A stretch of 64,000 nt of DNA from Brachionus manjavacas (lineage: Eukaryota; Rotifera; Eurotatoria; Ploima; Brachionidae): assembly GCA_019054805.1 (NCBI GenBank), contig JAHQIY010000003.1, positions 9,424,001-9,488,000 on the forward strand, read 5' to 3'. The notes under the pieces are model-generated. The model made no database searches, was not told the origin of the DNA, and saw only the letters and a list, made by a program, of their open reading frames with translations. Position 1 is the first letter of the stretch; each line of letters opens with the position of its first letter. Positions 35,632 to 46,312 of the stretch are shown here, one piece after another. The position numbers were made by a program, and so were the translations under genes.

Positions 35632-38600
35632 ATGCACAACACTCGATACGCCCATGCCCAAGGCTACACAGACATCTGCTTTGCTGAAAATGAAAAATTC
35701 TTAACAACTGGCGAAGACGGCGAAGTTCGCATCTGGAATGGTTTCGACGATCTGGACAACACATCGATCCAAGTTGGAGAGAAATGCTTTGCCGTAGCTT
35801 ACAATGCAGGTAAAATTTATGTTAGCGACGAGCTAAACGAACTCAAGCGCTACGATCTAGAGACTAACGAGCTCCTTGGTGTAGTCACCTCATTCACTCT
35901 GCCAATCACATCCATAGCCATCAACAAATCAAACACCCATTTGGTTTGCGGGTCGTCCGACTTCGACATTCATCTAGTCGACTTGAACACTTTAAAATTC
36001 ACCTCGTTCTCGGGTCATGAGGCGCCCGTTTTATCCATAGTCTTCGATCCATTGGAAAAATATTTCGCATCGTCAAGCTGTGATGGTTCTGTCAAATTTT
36101 GGTCCATTTCAAACCTGACTAATTGCAAAACTCTGGCTAATTTGCATCCAAAATGCAATGATTTTGCCGATTCACCGACTTGGGCCAAACTGGCATGGCA
36201 CAAAGACGCCGGCCTCATAGCCATTCCTAGCCACAAAGACATCCATTTCTATGAGCGCGAAAGCTGGATTCTAAAATTTAAAGTCAACCTCAAAAATGAG
36301 TCCAACCCTGCCGAAGACTTTTCAGCTAGCATAGCCTGCTTTTCGCCTGATGGAAAATACGTCCTTGCTTGCACCAACACTCAAATGATCTTTATCCATT
36401 CCATAATAAATAAGTCTCTTGTTTTCAAGTATTCTTACAGTAAAAAGTCAATAATTTGCTCACTCATTTGGCACCAGAATGAAATTATTTTTTGTGACAA
36501 AATTGGAAGCATGGGACAAATAAAACCAAGCATCAGTGACCACATCGACTCTGCAGCCAGCGTTGAAGCAAAAAAGACAAAAAAAAGCAACAAGGAAAAT
36601 TTAGAAATGGACGATTTGCTGAACCTACTTGATTCGGATGAAAGGAGCAATGAATCGGAAGTGGATGTGGGCAAAAAAAGAGACCCGATCAAGGAGCCTG
36701 TTAAGAAGCGAAAGCGTCTCAATGACGACGATGATGATGATGATGATGATGGTGGTGATAATTCTGGCAATGGATTGATGGACAAACCAGTGGCTAGCAA
36801 AAGAATAGTCGAGGAAGACGATGATGACATTCAGCTGACTCTTGGCGCCGATGATGACGATGAGAGTGAATCTTTGGAAAAGTTGAAGCAAAAAACCTAC
36901 GATTCGGTCAAAAAGGAGATTATGACTTATGATGAAAACATGTCGGACAATGAGGCCGCCATTGAGGAAGTGGAATTGAGCGAAAAAAAGAAAGAAGAAC
37001 TTTTCAAAGAGTTTAGCAACATTCAGGCTCCATTTCAACCTTCGTCCACTCCTCTGGCTCTGCTAGAGCGTTTCATGTGCTGGAACTCAGTGGGCTTGAT
37101 AACACAATTTTGCACCGAGGGAGACGAGTCCATTGACATCGAGTTTCACAACGCTTCACATCATCACACAATTCACATTAAAAACCAATTCGGATACACA
37201 ATGGCAGACGTGTCCAAAGAAGCCGTGGTCTTGGCATCGCCTGGCACCAGCATCGAACAGGAAGTTGAAGTCAACTCGGCCTTGTCGAGCTCAATTGGCA
37301 ACCAGAGTAAATTGACGGTAATTCTGATCAATTCGCTGGACAATAGCAAAGAATGGAACATGGACATGGTGAAAAAAGAGCACATAAAGTGTGTGTGTGT
37401 GAGCAGGAGTCTGGTCGCGTGCTGCACCAGCAAAAAATTTTTGCGAATTTTTGGACTTGCTGGCACTCAGAAAGAAATAATTTGCCTGTCCGGAATTCCC
37501 ATTTGTGTCGCAGCCTACGACCACAGAATTTTTGTCGCCTACAATTTATCCAACAATTCGACTGGCTATTCAATTTATGACACGAATGGCGCACTGCACG
37601 CCGAGCATGGCATTTTACCACTGAGCCAAAACAGCAAATTGGAATGGCTCGGTTTTTCCGATGAAGGAAATCCGTACGTGTATGATTCCAATGGGTTTTT
37701 GCACTCAAAATGCTGGACCATTTCAAAGACCGCAGTTTGGACTCCATTGTCCAATTTAAGAGCAACTGTGAATCACAAATCGGACAACTACTGGATTGTG
37801 GGAATCGCCGAAAGGAATCAGATGATAAAAGCTGTTTTATGCAGAGCGTCCCGCTATCCGCACGTGTTGCCCAGGCCCATTCTCAGCACCTTGCAGTTCA
37901 CGCCACCGCTGCTCGAGCCCGAGTCGGAAAAGTCACTTTTGGAAAATGGCTTTTGGAAAAACAAACAACTTGGTGAGGCTGTGAAAAACTACGATTGTTC
38001 TAGTGCTAATTTGGACATGGACCAAGATGATTTAGAGGAAAATGTGGATAGATTTGAGAGTAGTGCTCGTGAGGCTTTGATGAAGCTGTTTATGTTGGCG
38101 TGCAAGAGTAGCAAGGAGCAAAGAGCCTACGAAATAGCGACCATAATGGACCTGGACGCTATTCAACTGGCCATTAAGTACGCCACCAAATCAAGGGCTT
38201 TGGTACTGGCCCAAAATTTGAATATTTTAGCTGAGAAAAAGGCCGAAGTTGAATACCAAAAAGAGAGGCGTTTGGCTGAAGAGACTCAGCCAACAAACTA
38301 CACCAAATACTTGGCTGAGCGGAATGAGAACCAAGAGAATAATCTTAGATCTCAAATAGAAGACACAAGTGCCATTATTGTCGAAAAGGTTACCCAAGCT
38401 AAACCAGCAAGCTTAAACACTTCAATTAAAATGACCGACTCGGACTCACAAGACATTGAAATAGAGGACAGTTGTGCGCGAACGCCCACAATTGGCCACA
38501 CGCCCAGATTGAATCCGTTTGCCAAATCGGGAGCTTCTGCTCGATTTAATGCTAGTTCGAATGACTCGCCCAAGTCAATTCTGAACGAGATTGAAGAAAA

Positions 38601-38715
38601 ATTGAACAAGTCATCTGGAAAGGAAAAAGATACGTGGAAGCCAACGCCTACTCGTAAGTTGACCAAGTCTAAGCTTTCTGGTACGCCGGGGATCGGCTCG
38701 TTTTTTAATAAATAA
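35632..38715 (+). CDS. WDHD1: AND-1/Ctf4 (WDHD1) replisome protein, intronless
   Basis: Homotrimeric replisome hub linking CMG helicase to DNA polymerase alpha, acting at replication forks in the nucleus. 1027 aa in a single exon. I chose ATG 35632 (MHNTRYAHAQGYTDICF), which aligns with the N-terminus of animal AND-1; the frame upstream opens only from TTG. Residues 1 to about 310 form an N-terminal WD40 propeller (GEDGEVRIW, GHEAPVLSIVFDP, SSCDGSVKFW, LAWHKDAGLIAIP). An acidic, KKRKR-containing linker with a run of Asp coded by a GAT repeat follows. Then comes the SepB/Ctf4 propeller (from about PFQPSSTPL; ERFMCWNSVGLI) and the helical domain (ALMKLFMLACKSSKEQRAYE, IATIMDLDAIQLAIKYA). The HMG box of vertebrate WDHD1 is absent. 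Instead the protein ends TPGIGSFFNK, which resembles a PCNA-binding motif. AATAAA overlaps the stop (38711-38716). Confidence 0.95.
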   Translation: MHNTRYAHAQGYTDICFAENEKFLTTGEDGEVRIWNGFDDLDNTSIQVGEKCFAVAYNAGKIYVSDELNELKRYDLETNELLGVVTSFTLPITSIAINKSNTHLVCGSSDFDIHLVDLNTLKFTSFSGHEAPVLSIVFDPLEKYFASSSCDGSVKFWSISNLTNCKTLANLHPKCNDFADSPTWAKLAWHKDAGLIAIPSHKDIHFYERESWILKFKVNLKNESNPAEDFSASIACFSPDGKYVLACTNTQMIFIHSIINKSLVFKYSYSKKSIICSLIWHQNEIIFCDKIGSMGQIKPSISDHIDSAASVEAKKTKKSNKENLEMDDLLNLLDSDERSNESEVDVGKKRDPIKEPVKKRKRLNDDDDDDDDDGGDNSGNGLMDKPVASKRIVEEDDDDIQLTLGADDDDESESLEKLKQKTYDSVKKEIMTYDENMSDNEAAIEEVELSEKKKEELFKEFSNIQAPFQPSSTPLALLERFMCWNSVGLITQFCTEGDESIDIEFHNASHHHTIHIKNQFGYTMADVSKEAVVLASPGTSIEQEVEVNSALSSSIGNQSKLTVILINSLDNSKEWNMDMVKKEHIKCVCVSRSLVACCTSKKFLRIFGLAGTQKEIICLSGIPICVAAYDHRIFVAYNLSNNSTGYSIYDTNGALHAEHGILPLSQNSKLEWLGFSDEGNPYVYDSNGFLHSKCWTISKTAVWTPLSNLRATVNHKSDNYWIVGIAERNQMIKAVLCRASRYPHVLPRPILSTLQFTPPLLEPESEKSLLENGFWKNKQLGEAVKNYDCSSANLDMDQDDLEENVDRFESSAREALMKLFMLACKSSKEQRAYEIATIMDLDAIQLAIKYATKSRALVLAQNLNILAEKKAEVEYQKERRLAEETQPTNYTKYLAERNENQENNLRSQIEDTSAIIVEKVTQAKPASLNTSIKMTDSDSQDIEIEDSCARTPTIGHTPRLNPFAKSGASARFNASSNDSPKSILNEIEEKLNKSSGKEKDTWKPTPTRKLTKSKLSGTPGIGSFFNK

Positions 38716-38938
38716 AATATGAGGGGTTTGAATAAAAAAATTTTTTTATTAAATTTGTATGAAAATATAAGAAACAAAAATTGAAATTATTTGGATTTAC
38801 ATTGAAAATGTACATAGTCACTTGAACACCCCATTCTATGGTATTTTAAATTTTTTTTTTCAAATTGTAAAATTTTTATAAAGATGTCCTAAAATAAAAT
38901 TTAATTAAAACATTTTTTTTTCACTAAATTTATTTGTC

Positions 38939-40899
38939 TTACACTTCTTCGTCCAGTTCTTGTTCAACCACAGGACTTTTTGATTTTTCGAAATTCATCT
39001 CTTTTTGTGAAACGTTATTTTCTCGAAATATTGTCAGCTCAATAAAGTTCTAGAAAAAAATTGATCTTTTTAGAAAAATATTCGATTTTGTTTTTAAAAT
39101 AATGCATAATTCCCAAAGCATGTCCTTTGATACAAAATATAACTTTGATTTATTTTGTAATTTTGTCCTTAGTAAATTAAGCTAAAGGTCCAAGTCAAAT
39201 AAATAAAATTATATTTGGTTTATTTTTTAAGTAAGTGAATGGCTTTTGTAATGCGAAAAAATTAGTTCCATTTTTGAACTGAAGTTTTTTTTACTAGATA
39301 AACCATGATATGTGTCAAGTCCAAGTCCGGACTTTTTTTAAAATTTTTTTTTTTTAGTCACACTTGCTTGGCCGCCATAAAAAAAACCTTGGACGGCAAA
39401 AATTTCATTTTGCCGCAACAATAACTACCTGGAAAGGCAGAAATTTCATTTGTCCTTGAGAAACTCATGGAGTGTAAAGATAATATAGGTGTTTATCTAA
39501 AAATTTAAAAAGCCCTGGCAATATTTAAATAAATCATTATCTACAGGAAAAAGTATCTTTTAGAAATAACATTAATTTAAAAAAACGAAAAAAAAGGACT
39601 ATAGTAAACTGTAACCACAAAAATGGTAAATTATACCACTAATTTGATAAAACAACCACAAATTAAATTTTTAATCACCGATTCATTTTTTTTCCACTAA
39701 TCTAGTTATTTTACCAATAATTTTTATTTTAAACCATATTTTGTTAACAATAATCATAAATTAAATAAAAAAAATACCAAAAGAAGAATAAAAAATAGCA
39801 AAATAAAAATAAAACATTTCTATATCATATGACATAATGTGAATGTGTCAAAACAAATTCTGTCTTTTATGATAAATTTTATGTTTCACACCAAGTTTTG
39901 TTGTTTACCTCCTTACCTGTTTATACTTTTTAAAATACCAAACTAAATGATAGCAAAAAGAAAATTAATTAAAAAAAATCAAAATATTATAGTATTTCGA
40001 TTATTTTTTTCTAATTATTATTATAATCAATTTAGAAGATAGGTAAATTAGATAAAATGTTTATCTTTTTTAAAGAAAGTTAGTTTCTTAGTTGTATAAA
40101 AAATGAATGAAATTAAAAGATTATTGCTTTAAAACAATACACCATTTATATAGTCAAATAAATAATTTTAAACAATTTAGAATATTATTTTACTGAAAAT
40201 TGCATATTATAATCTATAAATAAAAAAATTAATTTAGTGATGATTTTCACCATTATTTTAGGAAAGATTAGCTTCGTTGAACCCATTTTTAAGTTTTTAG
40301 GTATTTTGAATAACTTATATTTATATTTTTAGATTTTTTTAAAAAATACTTTCAATATTTGATATTTAAGCGATTTTTAAAATTCACTTTATCACACATT
40401 TTCTTACTATTTTAATTAAATACAACTCAATCGATTTTTAAAATTTTCTATTTGAAAATATCTATCTGATTCTCAATTGTGTGAAGAATAGAAATCAATA
40501 TATTTTTAATAAAATGAATTGTTTTGGTTTTTTCCGATCATTAAGGCTTCTGTCATTAAAAATAAAAGTAAATAAATATTAAACATAGACTAGACAAATA
40601 AAAGCTCTATCTCAAGTTGAAAAATAATTTTTTCCTTTTTTATTTCATTTTTTAACAAAAAAATTAAAAAAAAATCTAAAATAAAAAATATAATTTACCT
40701 TATTTTTATTAGAGATTTCCATCTCCAATATGTCAACACAATTAAAAATCGAACATCCTTTCAATCTTATTCCATTAACGTCAAATAGCTCATCGCCAAC
40801 TTTTAGACCACCATGCTTGAAAATTATTCCGCCCTCCAATATTTCAGTGATTAAAATTTTATCTCCGATTTCTTCCAAAACAAACTCATAGGGACCATC
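38939..40899 (-). CDS. PDZ-domain protein, last two exons
   Basis: Minus strand. Exon 40899-40699 encodes DGPYEFVLEEIGDKILITEI, then GGLKVGDELFDVNGIRLKGC and DILEMEISNKNK: the PDZ core with the GLKxGDELxxVNGxxL hallmark. A GTAAAT donor begins a 1647-bp intron. The terminal exon 39049-38939 (acceptor TTTCTAG) begins NFIELTIFRE, exactly the last PDZ strand. Both junctions are phase 0. It ends VEQELDEEV-stop, with AATAAA (reverse complement at 38929-38934) just after. Upstream exons were not found, so the total length and the number of PDZ domains are unknown. The gene is convergent with WDHD1, with 223 bp between stop codons. PDZ proteins are membrane-associated scaffolds that bind partner C-termini. 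Confidence 0.8.
39416..39455 (+). repeat. Dispersed repeat fragment (matches 22091)
   Basis: CAACAATAACTACCTGGAAAGG continuing to CATTTGTCC resembles the centre of the inverted repeat at 22091-22130. It lies in the large intron of the PDZ gene. Confidence 0.45.
39610..39800 (+). mobile_element. MULE-like terminal array, solitary
   Basis: Iterated ACCACTAATTTGATAAAA / ACCACAAATTAAAT / CCACTAATCTAG units in the same style as the ends at 14048 and 42646. No matching inverted arm was found nearby. Probably an orphan end, inside the PDZ gene intron. Confidence 0.5.
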
Positions 40900-42640
40900 C
40901 TTTGAAAAAAACATAATTTTTATCACAATAAAATAAGCCCTAAACAAACTTTTTTTAAACTGAATTTTAGAAATTGATGATGCAATTGCCTCTTGGATGA
41001 GTCACTTTTTGATTTAAAATTATGCTCGTATAAATTCTAAATTTAAAGCTCAATTTCTAACTAGTATAAACTTAGTTACAAAATATATTACCATTATCGC
41101 CTTGTTTTTATTTTGATTTCAATTAAAAGCATTTCAAGTAAAAAAATTAACAAAATAATTTTCTTGAAAACAAATGCCTGGTTATAAGTGGCCTAATTGC
41201 ATCTAAAATCTTCAAAAGCAAAACAAATATAAAAATTCCTTAATAATTTTTTTGGGCAAAATTAGAATTTATTTTTAGGTATAAGAAATTTAACTTTGAG
41301 AAAATGACACATCACTTGAATTTTGTTGAGAAATATTCTAGTTGTCGTCTAAAACAACAAAGACTAGCTTTTAATGTATCAAAGCATACAAACTGATAGG
41401 CACAAAAGAATAGATAAATATTTTTCACTTTGTTCGAATACGAGTTATCATGGACTTGATAGATAAAAAAACTTGAAAAGATTTGTTGTCTATTATTAAT
41501 AGCCTAGAAAAAATAAAACTTTTAGTTTTATTTGCTAGCAATTATCGCCCAAATCTCAGTTTCCTTTAATTACCATCACTAATTATCTATAAAATTTGAA
41601 CATATACATATATAAACTAATCTGATCAATTTGCAATCGAATAATGCTCCATTTCTCATTTAAATACCTCCGAGAAAAGCGTTCCTTATCAAACTTATCT
41701 CTTTTTCATAGACACTGTAAATTTCAATTCACTTGATCCATTCTAATCGAAATCAAAAAAAACCTTGAAAAAAATTCAAATTTCAATCATTTTTTTCATA
41801 AATCACTTCCGTGATTAAACCTTCAAAACTCAAAAGTGAACATAGAGAAAAATAAATTATAGATTTTTTTCCAGATATTTCTTTCACTAAATATTCTGGC
41901 AGCTTTTTACCTTGAATTTGAATTAAAATTATTGATTATTTAAAGCTAAAATTCAAGCTTTAATTAAACAAGTTACACTATCAACCTCCGTATTGGGAAA
42001 ACGTGGATAGATAAAGAACTTTTTACAAAATAAAAAAAATAATAATACAATATATTTTTTAAATGATTTATTTTCATGGTTTATTAATTCTTTTTAATGC
42101 CTGTTTTTTAAGCTTTAAATTACTCCTCGATTTCATAAGACTAGTTAAACTTCCAGTTGAAGCCAAGCAATTTTGAGCCAAAAGTTCCTAAATTTTTTGC
42201 AAAAATTTTTTTTTAAATTTTAAAAGAACTTATTTAGTAAAAAGTTTTAAAAAAAATATTATTTTCATAAATCGTATTATATTGATTAAAATTTATTCTA
42301 AAATGATCACTCTAAAAAATTTTGTTCAAATTTTTTAAACCATAGTTAAGTACCTTAAAAGTGAGATCGAATTGAAGTGAAAAAAAATGGATCACAAAGT
42401 CCAGACCAGACCAGAGCAATTGATTTTGCTGCCTAACTAAAATAAATTTCTAAAAATTATTGTTTGTCTTATTTTAGTAAAATCAAAATAAATGTTTATC
42501 TAACGAGTCGGAATACATTAGCAAATGATTAAGAAAAACTAATATTCATTTAATTTAAATGCCAAGCCACCATCAGTCATGATAATTGTAAGTTTTTATT
42601 CATTAGAAATATTTTAATTAAAATGGGCTGTCAGTATTTA
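40900..42640. other. No recognised gene; upstream PDZ exons may lie here
   Basis: AT-rich. Upstream exons of the minus-strand PDZ gene are expected here or beyond, but no frame with compatible phase-0 splice sites and protein-like composition stood out. Confidence 0.45.
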
Positions 42641-42645
42641 ACGCA

Positions 42646-43314
42646 ATAAAATTAGTAAAATTACCACAAATTTATATAAAAAAACAACAAAAATTATAAA
42701 TTTTTATCTCTTTCTTTTTTTTCCCAACTTATTATAAATAAAACAATTAAATTAATGAAAACATGATACAAAAAATTTTCTTTAAATTTATTAATATTAA
42801 TTTTTTTAGAATTGATGAACTTCAATGATATTGGCATGGATATACAAGCCAAAGCGAGAATCAAAAAAGAAAACAAGGTCGTGCCTACAACATCAACCTG
42901 CGGACTGTATTTAGAACGAAAAGAATGCCATACTTGAATCTGAAGAAGATTCGGATAAAGAACTTGAACAAGCTCCAACATCATATAAAAGACACAAGCC
43001 GAATGATCCAGCTTTATCAATAGAGAATATTTGTAAAACTCGTAATGCCCCAATGAAGAAAAAAGAAAAAATTGCCCAAATGGTTGTACTAGGAAAAAAA
43101 ATTAAATATTTTGATATTTTTTTTTTTTTATTTACTAAAAATATTTTTTATTAATGATTAAATGGAAAAATTATTTTTTTTTGGGTATTCTTACTATTTT
43201 TATTAATTTTATATAAAAAAATTGACACAAAATTAATATTATTACTTTTTTATATATTTATGGGTTTTTTACTATTTCTGTGGAATTTTTACTAAAAATA
43301 TTGTGCCAAAATAT
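42646..43314. mobile_element. Small MULE-like element with degraded tail ORF
   Basis: Left arm AACGCAATAAAATTAGTAAA followed by ACCACAAATTTATATAAAA. The right arm, read inwards, is GGCACAATATTTTTAGTAAA followed by TTCCACAGAAATAGTAAAA. Same motif class as 14048-15353. The plus-strand interior, across frames, gives QKRKQGRAYNINL then ESEEDSDKELEQAPTSYKRH, an acidic/basic tail reminiscent of the AT-hook ORFs in the other elements but frameshifted. About 670 bp, non-autonomous. Confidence 0.5.
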
Positions 43315-45490
43315 TAAGAGTCATTAAAATGAGTAAAATTAAAAATTTTCCATCAATTTTTTCGATAAATTTTCTACAGAATTTCTGTTTAACGAGAACA
43401 AAATGTTAAAGCTCAATAAAAAAAATTAGTAAAAAAATACAAATCAAGTAAGTAATCCGAATGATAAACAAATTTTTTAAAGCAAAATTCAATGCATTAC
43501 TCACGTTCTTAAATCACTGACTTTTCTAGCAAACTAAAGATTTGAGCAACTCTAAAAGCATTCAGGAACAAACAAAATTTTAGCCGTATCGAATTCAGGA
43601 GTAAAAATTTATTACATATTACGATTTACATTATACTAAAAAATCAAATTTTAGACTGAGTAAAGAGTTTCTTTGTAAAATAACTAAATTCAAATGGCTT
43701 CGGCTCATACGCACTTTAATTATTCAAATATTCTTGATCCAAATTTATTTTAAAAGCATTTCATCTATGAGTTTAAAACTAGCCGAAAATATTTAAAATT
43801 TGAAAATAAAAACAATACACTTAGTTCAATTATGTTGAAAGTAGAAGCATATTTCTAAAAATGCTTGAATTTACTCAATATTTGATTTATTTTTCGCTCA
43901 ATGTATTAGATTCAAATATTTTAATTTTCTAAACTAGAAATTTATTTTACACAAAAGAACATAAATTTTTAGCAAATAGCAATTTTAACCATATCTCGGA
44001 GCTAAATTTTAAATTATCATTTTCTTAGTAAGTGGTAAGTTTTTACTATTTTTAGGAAATCGATATCTGTTTAGTGTAATTCAAAGATTTTTATCTAAGC
44101 TTATTTTTAAATAGAATTGACAAAATTTTTGTTTCAAAGTTTATGAAAAAAAACTAATCAAATAATCGTTTGACTTTATTTTATGGAATTCTTTAGAATA
44201 ACTTTAGCGTGGGAATCGAAACAAAAATCGAGCGTAGCTTAATGCCATGGGATTTAGAATGTTTGTTCTTTTTAGTTTTGAGTCCGAAATTTTTTTTAGC
44301 TCAAATATCAAAAATGATTTAGTCGAGAATGATCATGATTAAAATTTAGGAAAGATTTTTTAAAGATTAGAAAAACTTAATCAATTAAGTGAATCTGAAA
44401 GTTAAGAATTTTATGAGCAAATATTTAGAGAAAAATAAACAAATAAAGAATAATTTGGCTGAAATTAATTTGATAAATTAAGCATTGCATTGTCTAAATG
44501 TATGGTCTGTCTTTACAAGCTCAAAACAATGGTCTACAAGCTTAGAATATTTATAAGATAAAAGGTTACTGAAAAATGACCATTGAATCAAATCTTTTTG
44601 TAAGATCAAGTATTTATAAGAACAAACACGCAAAAAAAAATAATTTCGTTACTTTTAAATATCTAAATTGTCTGTATTTAATTTTTTTTTTTTTAAAGTT
44701 CCATTTTGAATTTTTGAATAAAAAACAAAATTAATAAAAAATTCATAATTTTTTGTTTTTATTTTTTTAAGAGAAATTTGCTAATTTAGATTAAAAATTT
44801 ATTCAAATTCGATTAGGTTTTTTTTTCAAAATTCTTGTACTTAATTAACTTTACTCTCAAATTTTAAAATTAAAGTCAGATAATGACTTTGTCTTCGGAT
44901 TTTTTTCAGAGTCTGCAATTATTAGGTGATCAGGTAATACAATTTACAGAATCAGTTTTGGACTTTCAGAAAAAATTAATCAATTTTTTTATTTTTTTTA
45001 TAATTCAAATGCCCAAAATATTGCTATTATTATTCATACTGAAAAATACTTCATTAAGATTACCCATTTAGTTCCAATGGGACACCAGTGTTCCAACACA
45101 AAAACTATAATGAGAAACTAGTAAACAAAATCTAATTAAAAATTTTCTCTAAAAATGATAAAATATTACTGAATTAAATTTAAAAAAAAATCGAAAATGC
45201 TTTAGTCTAGAATTATTAAGATCATTATTCTTTTTTTTCTTCTTTTGGCAGTTTGTCTCTGGAATATTAATGGTTAAATAAAATATTCTCATTAATCAAT
45301 TTTAAAATATAAAAAAACGCATTTAAAAGGTATCTGTGATACCACATGAATTTGAACTGTCAAATTTAATATTTGAATATTTGTTTGAAAAATTAATTTC
45401 TTAAAATTATTTTTTTTTCTAATAATGTCAAAATTTAGAGAATCGTTTAGTTTTTGAAGTTTTTAACAATTTTTAAAAAATATAACTTTT
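43315..45490. other. AT-rich intergenic DNA, nothing recognised
   Basis: No splice-bounded coding frame or repeat family member seen. The short frame at 44883-45071 starts with ATG but its composition (FFIFFII, LLLLFIL) is that of low-complexity DNA. Confidence 0.5.
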
Positions 45491-45496
45491 CACTTT

Positions 45497-46312
45497 TACC
45501 GTAATGCCTTGCCCCCTAATGCCGCATTTATTTTCAGAATTCTGGATTTTAATGCTGCATTTAACCCACTTTTTTTTCCAGATACGCTGCGACTAAAAAT
45601 GCTGCAGTTAATGTAAAAATTTTGGTATAAATGCCGCATTAAATATGTAAAAAATAATAAAAATATTTTTTTCTATTTTTTCAATTGTTTCTAAATTTGA
45701 AACACAAAAAATGTTCTTCGGACATAATGCATGCATGTAAAGTTAAAATTTTGAGTTTTAATGCTTATGAATAAAGCTGCTAATGCTCAGTCAGAAGTCG
45801 AAAATGAAAGTCCCGAAACAGCAGCAAATGTAGAACCAACCAGAAAAGGCCGTGGTGGTCGCAAAAAGGGAATCAAAAATAAAAAAACTCTAGAAAAAGA
45901 AGCACGTGAGAGAGAAGCTAGCGAGAGAAAATAATAAAATTTCATTTTTTTTAAAAACAAATAATTTTTATACGGAAAATTTTATGCCATTTTTATATTA
46001 AAATACCGTTTTTTTTATCAATTTAAATAAAATTTCGTGACGCATAAAAACTTAAAATTTTAACTTTACATGCATGCATTATGTCCGAAGAACATTTTTT
46101 GTGTTTCAAATTTAGAAACAATTGAAAAAATAGAAAAAAATATTTTTATTATTTTTTACATATTTAATGCGGCATTTATACCAAAATTTTGACATTAACT
46201 GCAGCATTTTTAGTCGCAGCGTATCTGGAAAAAAAAGTGGGTTAAATGCATGCATTAAAATCCAGAATTCTGGTTTAAAGTGCAATGCATTAGGGGGCAA
46301 GGCATTACGGTA
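45497..46312 (+). mobile_element. Long-TIR DNA transposon (816 bp) with 55-codon AT-hook ORF
   Basis: Near-identical terminal inverted repeats of about 268-271 bp: 45497-45764 and 46042-46312. Both begin TACCGTAATGCCTTGCCCCC, with only a few differences and one altered block near the tips. The arms carry several AATGC(C/T)GCA(T/G)TTA units. The 277-bp interior is almost completely filled by the AT-hook ORF and its poly(A) signal. The sequences just outside the ends do not show a clear 8-11 bp duplication, so superfamily assignment (MULE-like by architecture) is tentative. High TIR identity suggests recent activity or gene conversion. Confidence 0.9.
45767..45934 (+). CDS. 55-aa AT-hook protein carried by the long-TIR element
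   Basis: ATG at 45767, three bases after the left inverted repeat ends; TAA at 45932-45934, followed at once by AATAAA (45933-45938). Composition: an acidic start (NAQSEVENESPETAANVEP), then TRKGRGGRKKGIKNKKT (AT-hook-like GRG core with extended basic flanks), then a charged tail (EKEAREREASERK). It is intact and fits exactly between the TIRs. Predicted role: binding AT-rich DNA, perhaps the element's own ends. There is no catalytic residue set. It resembles the C-terminal tail in the element at 9416-10136 (KRRGRPLGSTTKKR). Function is inferred from motif only; the shortness means it could be non-coding remnant sequence. Confidence 0.55.
   Translation: MNKAANAQSEVENESPETAANVEPTRKGRGGRKKGIKNKKTLEKEAREREASERK

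Noticed and set aside
36435..37765. Antisense frames across AND-1 (for example 131, 137 and 145 codons)
   Set aside because: Shadows of the real gene; poly-Ser and poly-Ile runs arise from the GAT repeat read on the other strand or in other frames.
42694..43053. 119-codon minus-strand frame in the small MULE-like element
   Set aside because: No recognisable domain; the plus strand gives the more protein-like acidic/basic tail, although frameshifted. Left unannotated as a gene.
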